DNA from: Tricholomella constricta | Lineage: Eukaryota > Basidiomycota > Agaricomycetes > Agaricales > Lyophyllaceae | Length of the DNA: 64,000 nt | Direction: 5' to 3' | NCBI GenBank assembly: GCA_013368375.1 | Contig: JAACJP010000031.1 | Span: 434,001-498,000 of the forward strand | Shown: positions 1-11,788 of the stretch, one piece after another | How the letters are laid out: the number at the start of each line of letters is the position of its first letter | Numbering within the stretch: position 1 is the first letter of the stretch | Position numbers and translations under genes: made by a program | Notes under the pieces: generated by a model | What the model saw: the letters and a program-made list of their open reading frames with translations, nothing else | What the model was told of the DNA's origin: nothing | Databases searched by the model: none

Positions 1-1732
1 GAAGTTGATGACCAAGTTCCGACTGCGCCACCACCCAACGACCAATACCAACACGTACCATCCAAGTATATGTCGTGGGCTGACACTGTCTTTTCTCCCA
101 CAGAAGTCAATCACCTTCCGCCCCATCGACCCTACGATATATCTATCGAACTCGAGGAAGGGAAAACGCCTCCGTTCGGCTCGATTTATCGACTGAATCA
201 GGAAGAGCAAAAGTACCTTTCCGAATACCTCGATGATTATCTCAAGAAAGGGTTTATTAGGCGCTCGACTTCCTCCGCCGCCTCGCCAATCCTCTTTATT
301 CGACGAAAAACCGGCGATTTACGTCTTTGCGTGGACTATCGTGGTCTTAACGCGATTACGAAGAAGAACCGGTATCCTCTCCCCCACGTCGATGATCTCT
401 TGGATCGGACGCAGGGATGTAAACTCTTCACGGTCATTGACCTGAAGAACGCATTCAATCTAGTTCGCATTCGAGAAGGAGATGAATGGAAAACCGCCTT
501 TCGGACACCACTAGGACTCTATGAATATTTGGTTATGCCATTTGGTTTGACTAACGCTCCAGCGACTTTTCAGGCTTTTATTCAGGACACTCTCCGGGAC
601 TATATCGGCGTCTTCTGCGTCGTTTATCTCGACGATATTCTGATATTCTCTCGAAACCAAGAAGAACACGATCATCAAGTCAAATTGGTTTTGGATCGAC
701 TTCGACAAGCTCGTCTTTTTGCTAACGCGAAGAAGTGCGAGTTTGACAAGACCGAGGTCGAATACCTAGGCTTCCTCATCGGAGCTGACGGTATCAAGAT
801 GAATCCCAAAAAACTCGCTACCATTGCCGAATGGCCTACTCCTCGAAACCGTCGTGATATTCAATCTTTCCTTGGTTTTACTAATTTTTACAGACGTTTC
901 GTGGATCACTACGCCAAAATTGCCCTTCCTTTGAACAAGTTAACTCACAAAAATATTCCTTTCGACTTCACAGATTCTGCGCGTTCGTCTTTCGAACAAC
1001 TTAAGCGCGCTTTTACTTCGTACCCTGTTTTGCGCCATTTCGACCCCTCCAAACCCTCTACTCTTGCTACTGACGCTTCAGATTTCGCTCTTTCAGGTAT
1101 TCTCCAGCAACCCGACGAGAGTAATCGACTTCACCCCATCGCCTACTACTCTCGAAAACTCTCGCCTGCCGAAATTAATTACGACATCCACGACAAGGAA
1201 CTCCTTGCTATCGTTGATTCATTTCGCGATATGCGTCCTTGGCTGATGGGTACCTCCGTCCCCATTTCGGTGGTTTGCGACCACAAAAATCTTGAGTATT
1301 TTATGTCTTCTCGTTTACTTAATCGCCGCCAAGCTCGGTGGTCTATGTTTCTTTCCGAGTTCGATTTCTGTCTCGATTGGGCCCCAGGTACTCAAAACGT
1401 CGCCGACTCGCCATCTAGGCGCCCCGATTTCCTACCTCAAAAAGGGGATGACGTCCTGGAGGCTCAACGAAAGACAATTCTTACTTCGTCGCACACTAAA
1501 CGCATTTTTCCTTCTTCCGAAACAGATTCGTCTACTTCGTCTTCAATTTCTGCCTTTACAACACTCGCCATCGACAATTCTGAACTCCTCAAGCGTTTTC
1601 GAACAGCGTTCCAAGAAGACTCCGAGTGGCGAGAAGCACTTCTTCATGGATCTACGGAATTCACGGCCCAAGATGACATGGTATTCCACAACGGTCGCGT
1701 CTTTGTACCAAAGTCCCTTCGTGCCGAGATAC
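1..1732 (+). CDS. pol: Element A pol, N-terminal part: reverse transcriptase and RNase H (partial)
   Basis: This is the first half of the A polyprotein; the frame is open from base 1, so the true start is upstream. The reverse transcriptase copies element RNA into cDNA in a cytoplasmic particle. It shows the LDLKNAFN motif, the PFGLTNAPATF motif and the YLDD catalytic box in VVYLDDILIFS. RNase H follows with TDASDFALSG, EINYDIHDKELLAI and a DHKNLEYF motif. The frame then enters the linker before integrase and stops making sense at 1733, where the LTR of B begins. No stop or frameshift is seen before that point, so the break is caused only by the insertion. Confidence 0.93.
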
Positions 1733-2206
1733 TGTTAGGGCGACCTTTAGAGCAGAGCTTAGTCGTACTGGCAAAGGGGAATCCAAAGTTATATTGATGT
1801 ACTGTAACGAGGTAAATAAGGCTTACCTGGCAAAGGGGAATCCAAAGAGAATAGTGTAAAGGATTCCCAGATGCCAGGGGGCCGGCTATATACAAGTGTG
1901 ATACATGAGGGCAGGCTCTCCATAGTGTACTGTACATGTGATAATAACGACATGTGATAACCATGACAGGTGATAATGATGAGCAGGTTCCGGATGCTGT
2001 CTGATGGTAACCGTCGTCAGGATGTCAGGTGATCGGGAATATGAACAGGGAAACGAGGGGAATGACAGGAAGTGAGTAAGGTAAATATGTACACCGACGC
2101 TTGGGTCAGAGCGTCGGGGTCGGGATCGCGATCGGTCAGGAGCGAGCGCACGTGTCGGGGAACAGTTGGTGAGCGTCGGAGGGCGTGAACGGGTGTTCCC
2201 CTAACA
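1733..2206 (-). repeat. LTR of element B, 3' LTR in the element's own orientation
   Basis: On the plus strand it runs TGTTAGGGCG ... CCCCTAACA, 474 bp, matching 13160-13633. It contains a 21-base direct repeat (about 1770 and 1829) and several copies of CATGTGATAA. The only difference found between the two LTRs is G here versus A in the other within GGGGTCRGGATC. Confidence 0.95.
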
Positions 2207-2220
2207 TCACCCCCCCTTTT
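2207..2220 (-). promoter_or_regulatory. Polypurine tract of element B
   Basis: Minus strand AAAAGGGGGGGTGA lies directly before the 3' LTR, the expected primer site for plus-strand DNA synthesis. It overlaps the last codons and stop of pol. Confidence 0.8.
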
Positions 2221-5200
2221 GAATCGCAACGACTCGGTGCGGGGTAGCGGTGGCGAAGATGGCCGGGGATAATGTGAACATGCCACGAATGTGGCGGGCA
2301 GCGTCGGGGTTGTCGCGGTGGAACTTGCGTACCAGATCGGGGGCGGTGACATTTTCGCGTGGTTCCCATGAAGCTTCTTCGTAACCATAGCCTTTCCACA
2401 GGACCTTGTACTGTAGTTTTTTGCGGAAGGTTCGGCTATCAAGGATCTTTTCAACTTCGTAATGGGGTTCGTCGTCGATTATGTCGGGGGGAGGAGGAGG
2501 ATTGGACCGACGACCTTCGATCGGATCAGCGACGGCGGGGATGAGTTTCACGACGTGGAAGACTGGGTGGATGCGCTTCATGGACTGAGGCAGCAGGAGG
2601 CGGTATGCGAGCGGGCCGACTCGCCTTTGCACGACAAAAGGGCCAAGGTAACGATGCGACAATTTCTTAGATGGTCGGGTCGTAGAAATGTCGGTCACGT
2701 CCAAGTACACCTTGTCGCCAGGCTGGTAGTCGGGCGTTGGGGCGTGTCGCTGGTTGTAGTACCGCTCCATGTCGTCTTTGGCCTTTGAGAGCGCTGCCTT
2801 GGCTTCCTCCTGTGCTTCCTTCATGCGCTCCACAAACTCGTCGGCCGACTCGTTCTTGGAAGCGCCCCGACGTGGCTCAAAGCCCATGCGTGGATGCCGA
2901 CCAGTGTCGAGCAGGAAGGGGGTCTGCTGCGTCGCCGAATGTACATGGTTGTTGTAACTGAATTCGGCGTCGGGCAAGAGGTCCTCCCAGTCGTTCTGAC
3001 GCTCATTGCAGAAGACCCGCAAGAACTGTTCCAGCTCCTGGTTGACGCGTTCGGTCTGTCCGTCGGTCTGCGGGTGGTATGCCGTCGAAGCCGACAGCTT
3101 GATACCCAGGAGTCGGTACAGTTCGCGCGTGAATTCGGCGACGAACTGTGGACCTCGATCGGAGACAAAGGCATCTGGGAGACCGTGGAGCTTCCAGACG
3201 TGGCGCCGGTAGAGGTTCGCAGCCCCCAAAGCCGAACAAGTCGTGTGCGACGCAATGAAGTGCGCGCGTTTTCCGACCGAATCCACGACGTTCATGATCG
3301 CGTCGTGGCCATTGGACTCGGGGAGTTCGGTGATGAAGTCGACCGACACGACATTCCATCGGCCTTCGGGAATGGGGAGCGGCTGCAGCTGTCCGACGGG
3401 GAGTTGGCGGCGGGGTTTCGTGCGCAAGCACATGTCGCAGGTGCTGGTGTAGGAACCGATGAAGCGCGACATCTGGGGCCACCAGTAGTTGCGCGACACC
3501 AGCTCTAACGTCTTCCAGCGACCTGGGTGACCGGCGACCTTGGAGTCGTGGTGGTGCTCCACAATGCGTCGGCGGAGGTCAGGAACGTTCGGGACATAGA
3601 TCCGTCCACAGAACGTGAGCAGACCGCCTTCCTCTCCCCACTCGCCAAAGCGAAGGGAGCGACCGGCGATCTTGGATGCCCTGACCAGTTGCGCCGCTTT
3701 CGCGACCGCATCCTCCTGTGCGCCATCGCGGTTGCCCTTGCGAATTGCCTTCAGCACGTCATCCTCTTCTCCGACCAATACAAGACCTTCAGTCGCACGA
3801 ACCGCGAAGAACTCAGGTTTGAGCAGTACGATGTCGGCGTTGTCAGCACTTCCGTCGCCATGGTCGGAGCGGCGCGATAACGCGTCGGGCTTGCCCATGC
3901 TACGGCCAGGACGGTGGTGGAGGGCGAAGTCAAAGTTAGCGAGGTAGAGCGACCATCGGGCTTGACGCCGATTGAGTTTCTTCGCGGTGAGGAAGTACTC
4001 AAGGTTCTTGTGGTCGGTCCAGATCTCTACCTTGTGCTTTGCGCCTTCTACGAAGTGTCGCCACTCCTCCAGAGACCGGATGATCGCTAGCATCTCCTTG
4101 TCATGGATCTCGTAGTTCCGCTCGACGGCACTCAAGCTCTTTGAGTAGAACACGACGGGGTGCCATTTACCGTCGGACGGCGACTCTTGCGACAGGACCG
4201 CGCCCGTTGCGAAGTCAGATGAATCGGCTTCGATGCGGTACGGTCGGTCGTCGTCAGGGAACATGAGAACGGGCCCCGATGTGATCGCTGACTTCAGAAG
4301 GCCAAAGGCCGACTGCTCCGACTCTCCCCATCGCCAGGCGACGTCCTTGCCCGTCAGATCGAACAGGGGTCGGGCGTGATGCGAGAAGTCCTGGATGAAC
4401 CGTCGGTAGAAGTTAGTGAAGCCTAGGAATGCTTGCACTTCCTTCTTGTTCTTCGGCGCTGGCCATTCCAACACTCCAGCGACCTTAACAGGGTCCATCT
4501 CCACTTGCCCTTGCGAAATGATCAGCCCCAGATACTCGATCTTGGTCTGTTCGAATTCGCATTTCTCGGGCTTTAAGAACAACTGATGTTCGCGGAGTCG
4601 GTCCAGTACTAATCGCGCGACCCGACGGTGTTCCTCTAGAGTCTTGGTATAAATCAAGATGTCGTCGAGGTACACGCAAACAACACCTTCGGCGATCAGA
4701 TCGCGGAAAATATCATTCATCATGGTCTGAAATGTGGCGGGGCTGTTTGTGAGGCCGAAGAACATGACGAGCGGCTCGAAGAGACCGCGGTTCGTCCGAA
4801 ACGCTGCCTTCCACTCGTCGCCTTCCTTGATCCGAACATTGTTGTACCCCCATCAAACGTCCAGCTTGGTGAAGTACCGCGCGCCGCGAAGGTTATTCAC
4901 CAGTTCGCTAATGAGGGGCAGCGGGTATCGGTTCTTCACCGTGAGCGCATTGAGCGTCCGATAGTCCTGTACCAGGCGGAGCGACCCGTCCTTCTTCTTG
5001 ATGAAGAAGACCGGTGATGCCATGGGCGACTTGGACGGTCGGATACGACCCGTCTCGAGATTCTCTTTGAGGAACGCGTCGAGTTCAACCTGTTCCGCCG
5101 GTGACAGCGGGTAGACCTTCGTGCCGGTTGGTGACGCGCCCGGCTCCAGTTCGATCGCATGGTCCCATTGCTTGCGCTCTGGGAGCTCATCGAACGCAAC

Positions 5201-6061
5201 TTTGGAGAAGACATCTTCAAAGTCGTGGAGGTGGGTGGGTACGGCGTCGCGGAACGTTTTGGGCATGGAGTTAGCAGCGTGCGCTTCCGCAAGTCGCTGT
5301 GATGTCGTTTGGCTGGCCCGAATATGTTCGGCGGTCGGGGTCGGATGGATCGCGGTCGCGAAGATGCGATCGCCATTCAGGAAGGTCTCCGTCAGGAAGT
5401 CGTCGGACTCTGGGTCAGGTTCCTCCAGGATCGGAGTGTAGGGGAGGAACTCGTCGTCATCAGAGTCGTCCTCCACGTACGGATTGGTCGGGGCCCGCAG
5501 GTCAGGCTCAATCGTCGGGATGCCATCGGCTCGACAGGCACGGATTGCTGCGCGCACTTTGGTACGTGCGCGCCGATCGGCTTTGACCTCATCCTTGCAG
5601 GTGTCGCACTGCATCGGACAGCGACTCATCTTCACCTCTTTGGTCTGCCAGTCGATCTCAGGGTTGTGGTTTTTAAGCCAGTTGAACCCGAGGATCATGT
5701 CGTGCTTGCCTAACTGGGTGACCCCGAAGACGGCTCGTTCGGTATGACCATTGTATCGCAAGACAGCTTCTACGATGCAAGAGACCGAACCGCCTTCGTT
5801 GAGGGTGCCGTCTACGTTGTAAACTGGGGACGGCCGACTAAGCACCTTGGTCGTGAGTTTGTGTTTCTCGACGAAAGCGATATTGAGAAAGCTGCCGGTC
5901 GCTCCGCTGTCCACTAGCGCAGTGACGGCGTGCGACTCCTGGGTGTCGGTGGTCTCCAGTTCAACATTGAGCCACAGGGATCTGGGGCAGGGGGAGGCAG
6001 CGGCGATGAAGCGACTAGGAAGTCGCTTTTCCCAGCGGGGTAGGCCACCACATACAGGCAC
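2207..6061 (-). pseudogene. pol: Element B pol: protease, RT, RNase H, integrase, chromodomain, with one in-frame stop
   Basis: This polyprotein is read right to left. The protease has ALVDSGATGSFL (active-site DSG). The RT has RLVQDYRTLN, LPLI, FFGLTNSPATF and the catalytic CVYLDDILIY. RNase H has IEADSSDFATG and DHKNLEYF. The integrase has an HHCC region (CDMC) and DDE residues in VDFITELP, VSDRGPQF and TDGQTERVNQ. A chromodomain follows (EVEKILDSRTFRKKLQYKVL). The frame is interrupted only by TGA at 4852-4850, where the context LDV-stop-WGYNN implies an original CGA (Arg). The flanking parts (6121-4853 and 4765-2207) are in the same phase. The final stop TGA (2209-2207) overlaps the polypurine tract. 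The N-terminus is cut by element C. Confidence 0.93.
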
Positions 6062-6063
6062 TA

Positions 6064-6240
6064 CAATGTAGCGTGTCCTACGGTCCAGCGGGCCCATACA
6101 TTGTAGCGTACTTGACGGCACCAGCGGGCCCGCTGGAGCGCCAGCGGGGCCCCTACATGTAGCCGTCTGGCACTGTGCCAGCGGGACCTCTACATGTAGT
6201 CGTCTGGCACAGTACCAGCGGGCCCGCTGGTGCTGCAGCG
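6064..6240 (+). repeat. Left terminal inverted repeat of C, with four subterminal motifs
   Basis: Four related motifs start near 6062, 6097, 6153 and 6192. Each begins TACA(A/T)TGTAG or TACATGTAG and each contains CCAGCGGG; two end in the palindrome CCAGCGGGCCCGCTGG. The mirror copies are at 11400-11577. Spacing is 35-57 bases. Such iterated palindromic motifs near element ends are typical of transposase-binding sites, but that role is inferred. Confidence 0.75.
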
Positions 6241-8310
6241 GGCCTATATGGTGCTACGGGGGGCAGCAGGTGAGGGCTAGAAGGGCACTACCCACGTCCG
6301 CGGACCTCCGCGAGTCGTTGTCTGTGGAGCACACCCAGTATTGCAGGGGGCCAATATGGTGCTGTGGGGGGGCAGCAGGGTGGGGGGGCTTGCGGAGCAC
6401 TGCCCATGTCCGCGGACGTCCGCGGGTCGTTGTCTGGGGCACACCCAGGATTGCAGGGGGCTGATACGGTGCTGCGGGGGGCACCAGGGTGGGGGGCTTG
6501 CGGGGCACTGCCCATGTCCGCGGGTCGTTGCCTGTGGAGCACACCCAGCAATGCAGCGGGCCTATATGATGCAATTGGGGGCCACAGAGCAGGTGCTGTT
6601 ACACACCTCCGCGGACTTGCAGCGGAGCACATTACATATAGTATGTCTGCATTACATTGAGCTTGCAGGGCATTAGCCTGTGGAGCACACCCAGCAATGC
6701 AGCGGGCCTATATGATGCAATTGGGGGCCACAGAGCAGGTGCTGTTACACACCTCCGCGGACTTGCAGCGGAGCACATTACATATAGTATGTCTGCATTA
6801 CATTGAGCTTGCAGGGCATTACCCACGTCCGCGGATGTCCGCGGGTCGTTGCCTGTGGAGCACACGCAGCACTGCAGCAGGCCTATATGGTGCTGTGGGG
6901 CCACGGAGCAGCACACCTCCGCGGACTTGCAGCGGAGCACACTACATATAGTATGTCTGCATTACATTGAGCTTGCAGGGCATTACCCACGTCCGCGGAC
7001 GTCCGCGGGTCATTGCCTGTGGAGCACACGCAGCACTGCAGCAGGCCTATATGGTGCTGTGGGGGCCACAGAGCAGCACATCTCCGCGGACTTGCAGCGG
7101 AGCACACTACATATAGTATGTCTGTATTACATTGAGCTTGCAGGGCATTACCCACGTCCGCGGACGTCCGTGGGTCATTGCCTGTGGAGCACACGCAGCA
7201 CTGCAGCAGGCCTATATGGTGCTGTGGGGGCCACAGAGCAGCACATCTCTGCGGACTTGCAGCGGAGCACACTACATATAGTATGTCTGCATTACATTGA
7301 GCTTGCAGGGCATTACCCACGTCCGCGGACCCCCGCGGGTTGTTGCCTGCGGGCACCGCAGCAGGCCTATATGGTGCAGTAGGGGGCTGCGGAGCAGGTG
7401 CTGTTACACACCTCCGCGGACTTGCAGCAGAGCACATTACATATAGTATGTCCACACAACATTGAGCTTGCAGGGCATTACCCACGTCTGCGGACGTCCG
7501 CGGGTTGTTGCCTGTGGAGCACACGCAGCACTGCAGCAGGCCTATATGGTGCTGTGGGGGCCACAGAGCAGCACACCTCCGCGGACTTGCAGCGGAGCAC
7601 ACTACATATAGTATGTCTGCATTACATTGAGCTTGCAGGGCATTACCCACGTCCGCGGACGTCCGCGGGTCATTGCCTGTGGAGCACACGCAGCACTGCA
7701 GCAGGCCTATATGGTGCTGTGGGGCCACGGAGCAGCACACCTCCGCGGACTTGCAGCTGGAGCACACTACATATAGTATGTTTGCATGACATTGAGCTTG
7801 CAGGGCATTACCTACGTCCGCGGACCCCCGCGGGTTGTTGCCTGTGGGGCACACCCAGCACCGCAGCAGGCCTATATGGTGCAGTAGGGGGCCGTGGAGC
7901 AGGGGCTGTTACACACCTCCGCGGACTTGCACTTGCAGTGGAGCACACGGAGTAGCAGTGGAGCACAAAATCAAGAACGAAGGAATAATACTCCTTGAAA
8001 GATGGAACTGGGTGTCTTTGATCATAGTCCTATTGGGCAGTTCGGGCACCAGCCTTGCCAGGAAAATAGAATTTGAGTACGGTTAAAGACAAGGAGCAGG
8101 GCTGTTTTGCCACCTCCGCGGAGTTGCAGTGGAGCACACTACATGTAGCATGTCTAATGTACATCTGCAGACCTCCATGGACTGTTGTCTGTGTAGCACA
8201 CCTGGTGCTGCAGTGGGCCTATACAGTGCTAGGGAGCCATAGAGCAGAGGTGTTATACACCTCCACGGAGTAGCAATGGAGCACACTACATGTAGCATGT
8301 CCTACGTTTC
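6241..8310 (+). repeat. Left array of 165-bp repeats in element C
   Basis: About ten head-to-tail units, counted by the landmark CTTGCAG after CCGCGGA at 6616, 6762, 6926, 7091, 7256, 7421, 7586, 7750 and 7926; most intervals are 164-165 bases. Each unit carries CCGCGG palindromes, GTCCGCGGACGTCCGCGG-like blocks and ACATATAGTATGT. The last units (8090-8310) are degenerate, and 7966-8092 is a short unique insert. Because 165 is a multiple of three, long open frames appear across the array; these are not credible genes. Confidence 0.9.
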
Positions 8311-9340
8311 TACTGGTATACAATTTCAACAGTATACAGTATCACCATCAAATCCTGTCTGGATGTTATGGTTTACCTCCATTCAATCATGGGCCTACAG
8401 AGGAGGCTACACTTAAACCTGTAGCTCCACTATAACTGTGGTGTGGAGTTAACAAAGCCTGTATCAAGTATCAACAGAGTGTTGTGTAATGAGTATGACC
8501 TTTGTGTTCCTTAGTATTTCAATAGCAGGAGGGCTGCAACAGCTGAAGGGCCGCAACAGCTGAAGGGCCGCAACAGCTGTATCTAGCTCGATATTGACAA
8601 TGCTGTGCATAAAGAGTACATTATATTGCAGTAGCAAAGTCAGTGTAAAGCTCAATATGAAAGATGGTGCTGTACCATGCACTCTGAAGCACAAACAACA
8701 AAAACTGCTGATTGACAGCTATAAGAGGACACAGGGCTACTCTCAATACATTCTCTCTGTGAATTTGTAAGAATAGCTTACATAGTGTAGATAATGCTAG
8801 TATACGGTAGAGATGATATAAGAAAGCTACAATAGCATGATGCTGCAGTGAACATAAGTACTGCAGAATAAGCAATCTTTTGGATATTGGACATGTCCAC
8901 TTGTCTGTAAAGTGTACCAAAGTGGTACACTTATGCACTCTCTTTGGAATCCAGCCCACATATTAGACGTAGGCTTGGACCAGTTAGACTAAATTCAAAG
9001 CTTGTGTATCCAAGCACATATACATTTTTTGATTGACCGTGGCGTAACAATAAATATACTTTGAAATGCATTGCCACACTGCTGCTGTCCTGTCGGAGTG
9101 ATGAAGTGTCAGTGGAACCAAGGCTGAAGATTACATCAATACAATTTACTTCTATTACAGGGCATGGAAACCTGCAGGTCTTGCATACTGGTTACGCCAC
9201 ACTGCGGAAGTGACTGAAGTCCCGGGACATGCCAAATGTCATATACCTGCTCTGTAATGTGATGTCGGTATTTGAACAGGAGCCTACATCGCACACTGCA
9301 GAGCGGGGTCACCGGCATTATGCCTCGTATGTTGGACATG
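8311..9340. other. Unique centre of element C, no gene seen
   Basis: An AT-richer stretch of about 1 kb between the two arrays. It holds a small tandem repeat (about 8530-8580, a 17-18-base unit containing GGGCCGCAACAGCTGAA) and many stops in all frames. No protein domain or RNA gene was recognised. A captured fragment or an eroded transposase cannot be excluded. Confidence 0.6.
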
Positions 9341-11399
9341 CTATATAGTGTGCTCCGCTGCAAGCATGATATATGTAGTGTGCTCCACTGCAAGTCCGCG
9401 GAGGTGTGTAACAGCACCTGCTCCGCGGCCTCCTACAGTACTATATAGGCCCACGGCAGCCCTAGCGGGCTTGTTGACACTATGCCAGATGGCTGCACGT
9501 AGATGACGTGCTCGTACATTGGACATGATATACATAGTGTGCTCATGATATATGTAGCGTACTCCGCTGCAAGTCCGCGGAGGTGTGTAACAGCCCCTGT
9601 ACTGCAGCCCCAGTGGGCTTGCTGATACTGTGCCAGATGGCTGCATGTAGATGATGTGCTCGTACATTGGACATGGTATATGTAGTATGCTTCGCTGCAA
9701 GTCCGCGGAGGTGTGTAACAGCACCTGCTCTGTGGCCCCCTACTGCACCATATAGGCATGCTGCAGTGCTGGGTGTGCCCCACAGGCAACAACCCGCAGA
9801 GGTCCGCAGACGTGGGTAATGCCCTGCTCTGCTGCAAGTCCGCGGAGGTGTGCTGCTCTGTGGCCCCCACAGCACCATCTAGGCCTGCTGCATTGCTGGG
9901 TGTGCTCCACAGGCAACGACCCGCAGAGGTCCGCGGACGTGGGTAATGCCCTGCAAGCTCAATGTTATGTGGGCATACTATATGTAGTGTGTTCCGCTGC
10001 AAGTCCGCGGAGGTGTGCTGCTCTGTGGCCCCCACAGCACCATATAGGGCTGCTGCAGTGCTGCGTGTGCTCCACAGGCAACGACCCGCGGACGTCCGCA
10101 GACGTGGGTAATGCCCTGCAAGCTCAATGTTGTGTGGACATACTATATGTAATGTGCTCCGCTGCAAGTCCATGGAGGTGTGTAACAGCACCTGCTCTGT
10201 GGCGCCCTATTGCATCATATAGGCCTGCTGCAGTGCTGCGTGTGCTCCACAGGCAATGACCCGCGGACGTCCGCAGACGTGGGTAATGCCCTGCAAGCTC
10301 AATGTAATGCAGACATACTATATGTAATGTGCTCCGCTGCAAGTCCGCGGAGGTGTGCTGCTCTGTGGCCCCCACAGCACCATATAGGGCTGCTGCAGTG
10401 CTGCGTGTGCTCCACAGGCAACGACCCGCGGACGTCCGCAGACGTGGGTAATGCCCTGCAAGCTCAATGTAATGCAGACATACTATATGTAGTGTGCTCC
10501 GCTGCAAGTCCGCGGAGATGTGCTGCTCTGTGGCCCCCACAGCACCATATAGGCCTGCTGCAGTGCTGCGTGTGCTCCACAGGCAATGACCCGCGGACGT
10601 CCGCGGACGTGGGTAATGCCCTGCAAGCTCAATGTAATGCAGACATACTATATGTAGTGTGCTCCGCTGCAAGTCCGCGGAGGTGTGCTGCTCTGTGGCC
10701 CCCACAGCACCATATAGGCCTGCTGCAGTGCTGCGTGTGCTCCACAGGCAACAACCCGCGGACGTCCGCAGACGTGGGTAATGCCCTGCAAGCTCAATGT
10801 TGTGTGGACATACTATATGTAATGTGCTCTGCTGCAAGTCCGCGGAGGTGTGTAACAGCACCTGCTCTGTGGCGCCCTATTGCATCATATAGGCCTGCTG
10901 CAGTGCTGCGTGTGCTCCACAGGCAATGACCCGCGGACGTCCGCAGACGTGGGTAATGCCCTGCAAGCTCAATGTAATGCAGACATACTATATGTAATGT
11001 GCTCCGCTGCAAGTCCGCGGAGGTGTGTAACAGCACCTGCTCTGTGGCCCCCAATTGCATCATATAGGCCCGCTGCATTGCTGGGTGTGCTCCACAGGCA
11101 ACGACCCGCGGACGTCCGCGGACATGGGCAGTGCCCCGCAAGCCCCCCACCCTGGTGCCCCCCGCAGCACCGTATCAGCCCCCTGCAATCCTGGGTGTGC
11201 CCCAGACAACGACCCGCGGACGTCCACGGACATGGGCAGTGCTCCGCAAGCCCCCCCCCACCCTGCTGCCCCCCCACAGCACCATATTGGCCCCCTGCAA
11301 TACTGGGTGTGCTCCACAGACAACGACTCGCGGAGGTCCGCGGACGTGGGTAGTGCCCCGCTAGCCCCCACCTGCTGCCCCCCGTAGCACCATATAGGC
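9341..11399 (-). repeat. Right array of 165-bp repeats in element C, mirror image of the left array
   Basis: About ten units in the opposite orientation, recognisable by GCAAGTCCGCGGAGGTG landmarks (for example near 9391, 9564, 9700, 9836, 10002, 10334, 10508, 10670 and 10832). Order and sequence mirror the left array, giving an interrupted palindrome over 5 kb. Unit-to-unit differences suggest array expansion and gene-conversion-like homogenisation. Confidence 0.88.
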
Positions 11400-11577
11400 C
11401 CGCTGCAGCACCAGCGGGCCCGCTGGTACTGTGCCAGATGACTACATGTAGAGGTCCCGCTGGCACCGTGCCAGACGGCTACATGTAGGGGCCCCGCTGG
11501 CGCTCCAGCGGGCCCGCTGGTGCCGTTAAGTACGCTACAATGTATGGGCCCGCTGGACCGTAGGACACGCTACATTG
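11400..11577 (-). repeat. Right terminal inverted repeat of C
   Basis: Reverse complement of 6064-6240 with only a few substitutions (for example GTACTTAACGG versus GTACTTGACGG). It carries the same four TACATGTAG/CCAGCGGG motifs in inverse order. Confidence 0.75.
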
Positions 11578-11788
11578 TAATGCCCCTACCTGAGGCCACG
11601 ACGCGACGGAGCGATCGGCTTTGCAACTGCGATCGGTGTCGTCGGGTCGGAGGGGTTTTGTACGTCTTTGTCGGTCGGTTCACTCGTAGGAATAGCAGCA
11701 ATAATAGGTGTATTGGCATATTCTACGGACAGTGGAGCGAACCGATTACGACTAGACAACGGGGGCGTACGTTCCACCCGTTGTGCGA
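11578..11788 (-). pseudogene. pol: Element B pol, first segment cut off by element C
   Basis: This is the short stretch between the gag stop and element C. One minus-strand frame is open for about 60 codons (11777-11586), and a second frame is open for the last ~25 codons before C. Only that second frame joins in phase to the pol frame on the far side of C when C and one TA are removed. No domain is recognisable here; it should be the start of the protease-side spacer. Confidence 0.5.

Larger units (their letters stand above)
6064..11577. mobile_element. Element C: 5.5-kb inverted-repeat element with no recognised transposase, inserted in B
   Basis: The segment splits the gag-pol junction of B. 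Its ends are inverted copies: CAATGTAGCGTGTCCTACGG at 6064 and its complement ending at 11577, each flanked by TA. The inverted homology runs about 600 bases with few differences and then continues as two opposed arrays of a 165-bp GC-rich repeat. A unique AT-richer centre lies at about 8310-9340. No transposase-like protein is visible on either strand. Deleting 6064-11577 plus one TA leaves the pol frame of B open across the site, which supports a 2-bp target duplication. A CACTA-like reading of the ends (CACTACAATG / CATTACAATG) gives no matching flanks. It may be a non-autonomous DNA transposon or foldback-type element; family unknown. Confidence 0.75.

Noticed and set aside
6849..10929. 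Long open frames (up to about 320 codons) across the 165-bp arrays on both strands
   Set aside because: The unit length is a multiple of three, so any stop-free frame of one unit stays open through the array. They occur on both strands, have Cys/Trp-rich composition with no domain, and follow the repeat boundaries.
6060..11580. Element C as a CACTA (CMC) transposon, from ends starting CACTACAA
   Set aside because: The right end reads CATTACAA, the flanks do not give a 2-3 base duplication under this reading, and no CMC transposase is present.
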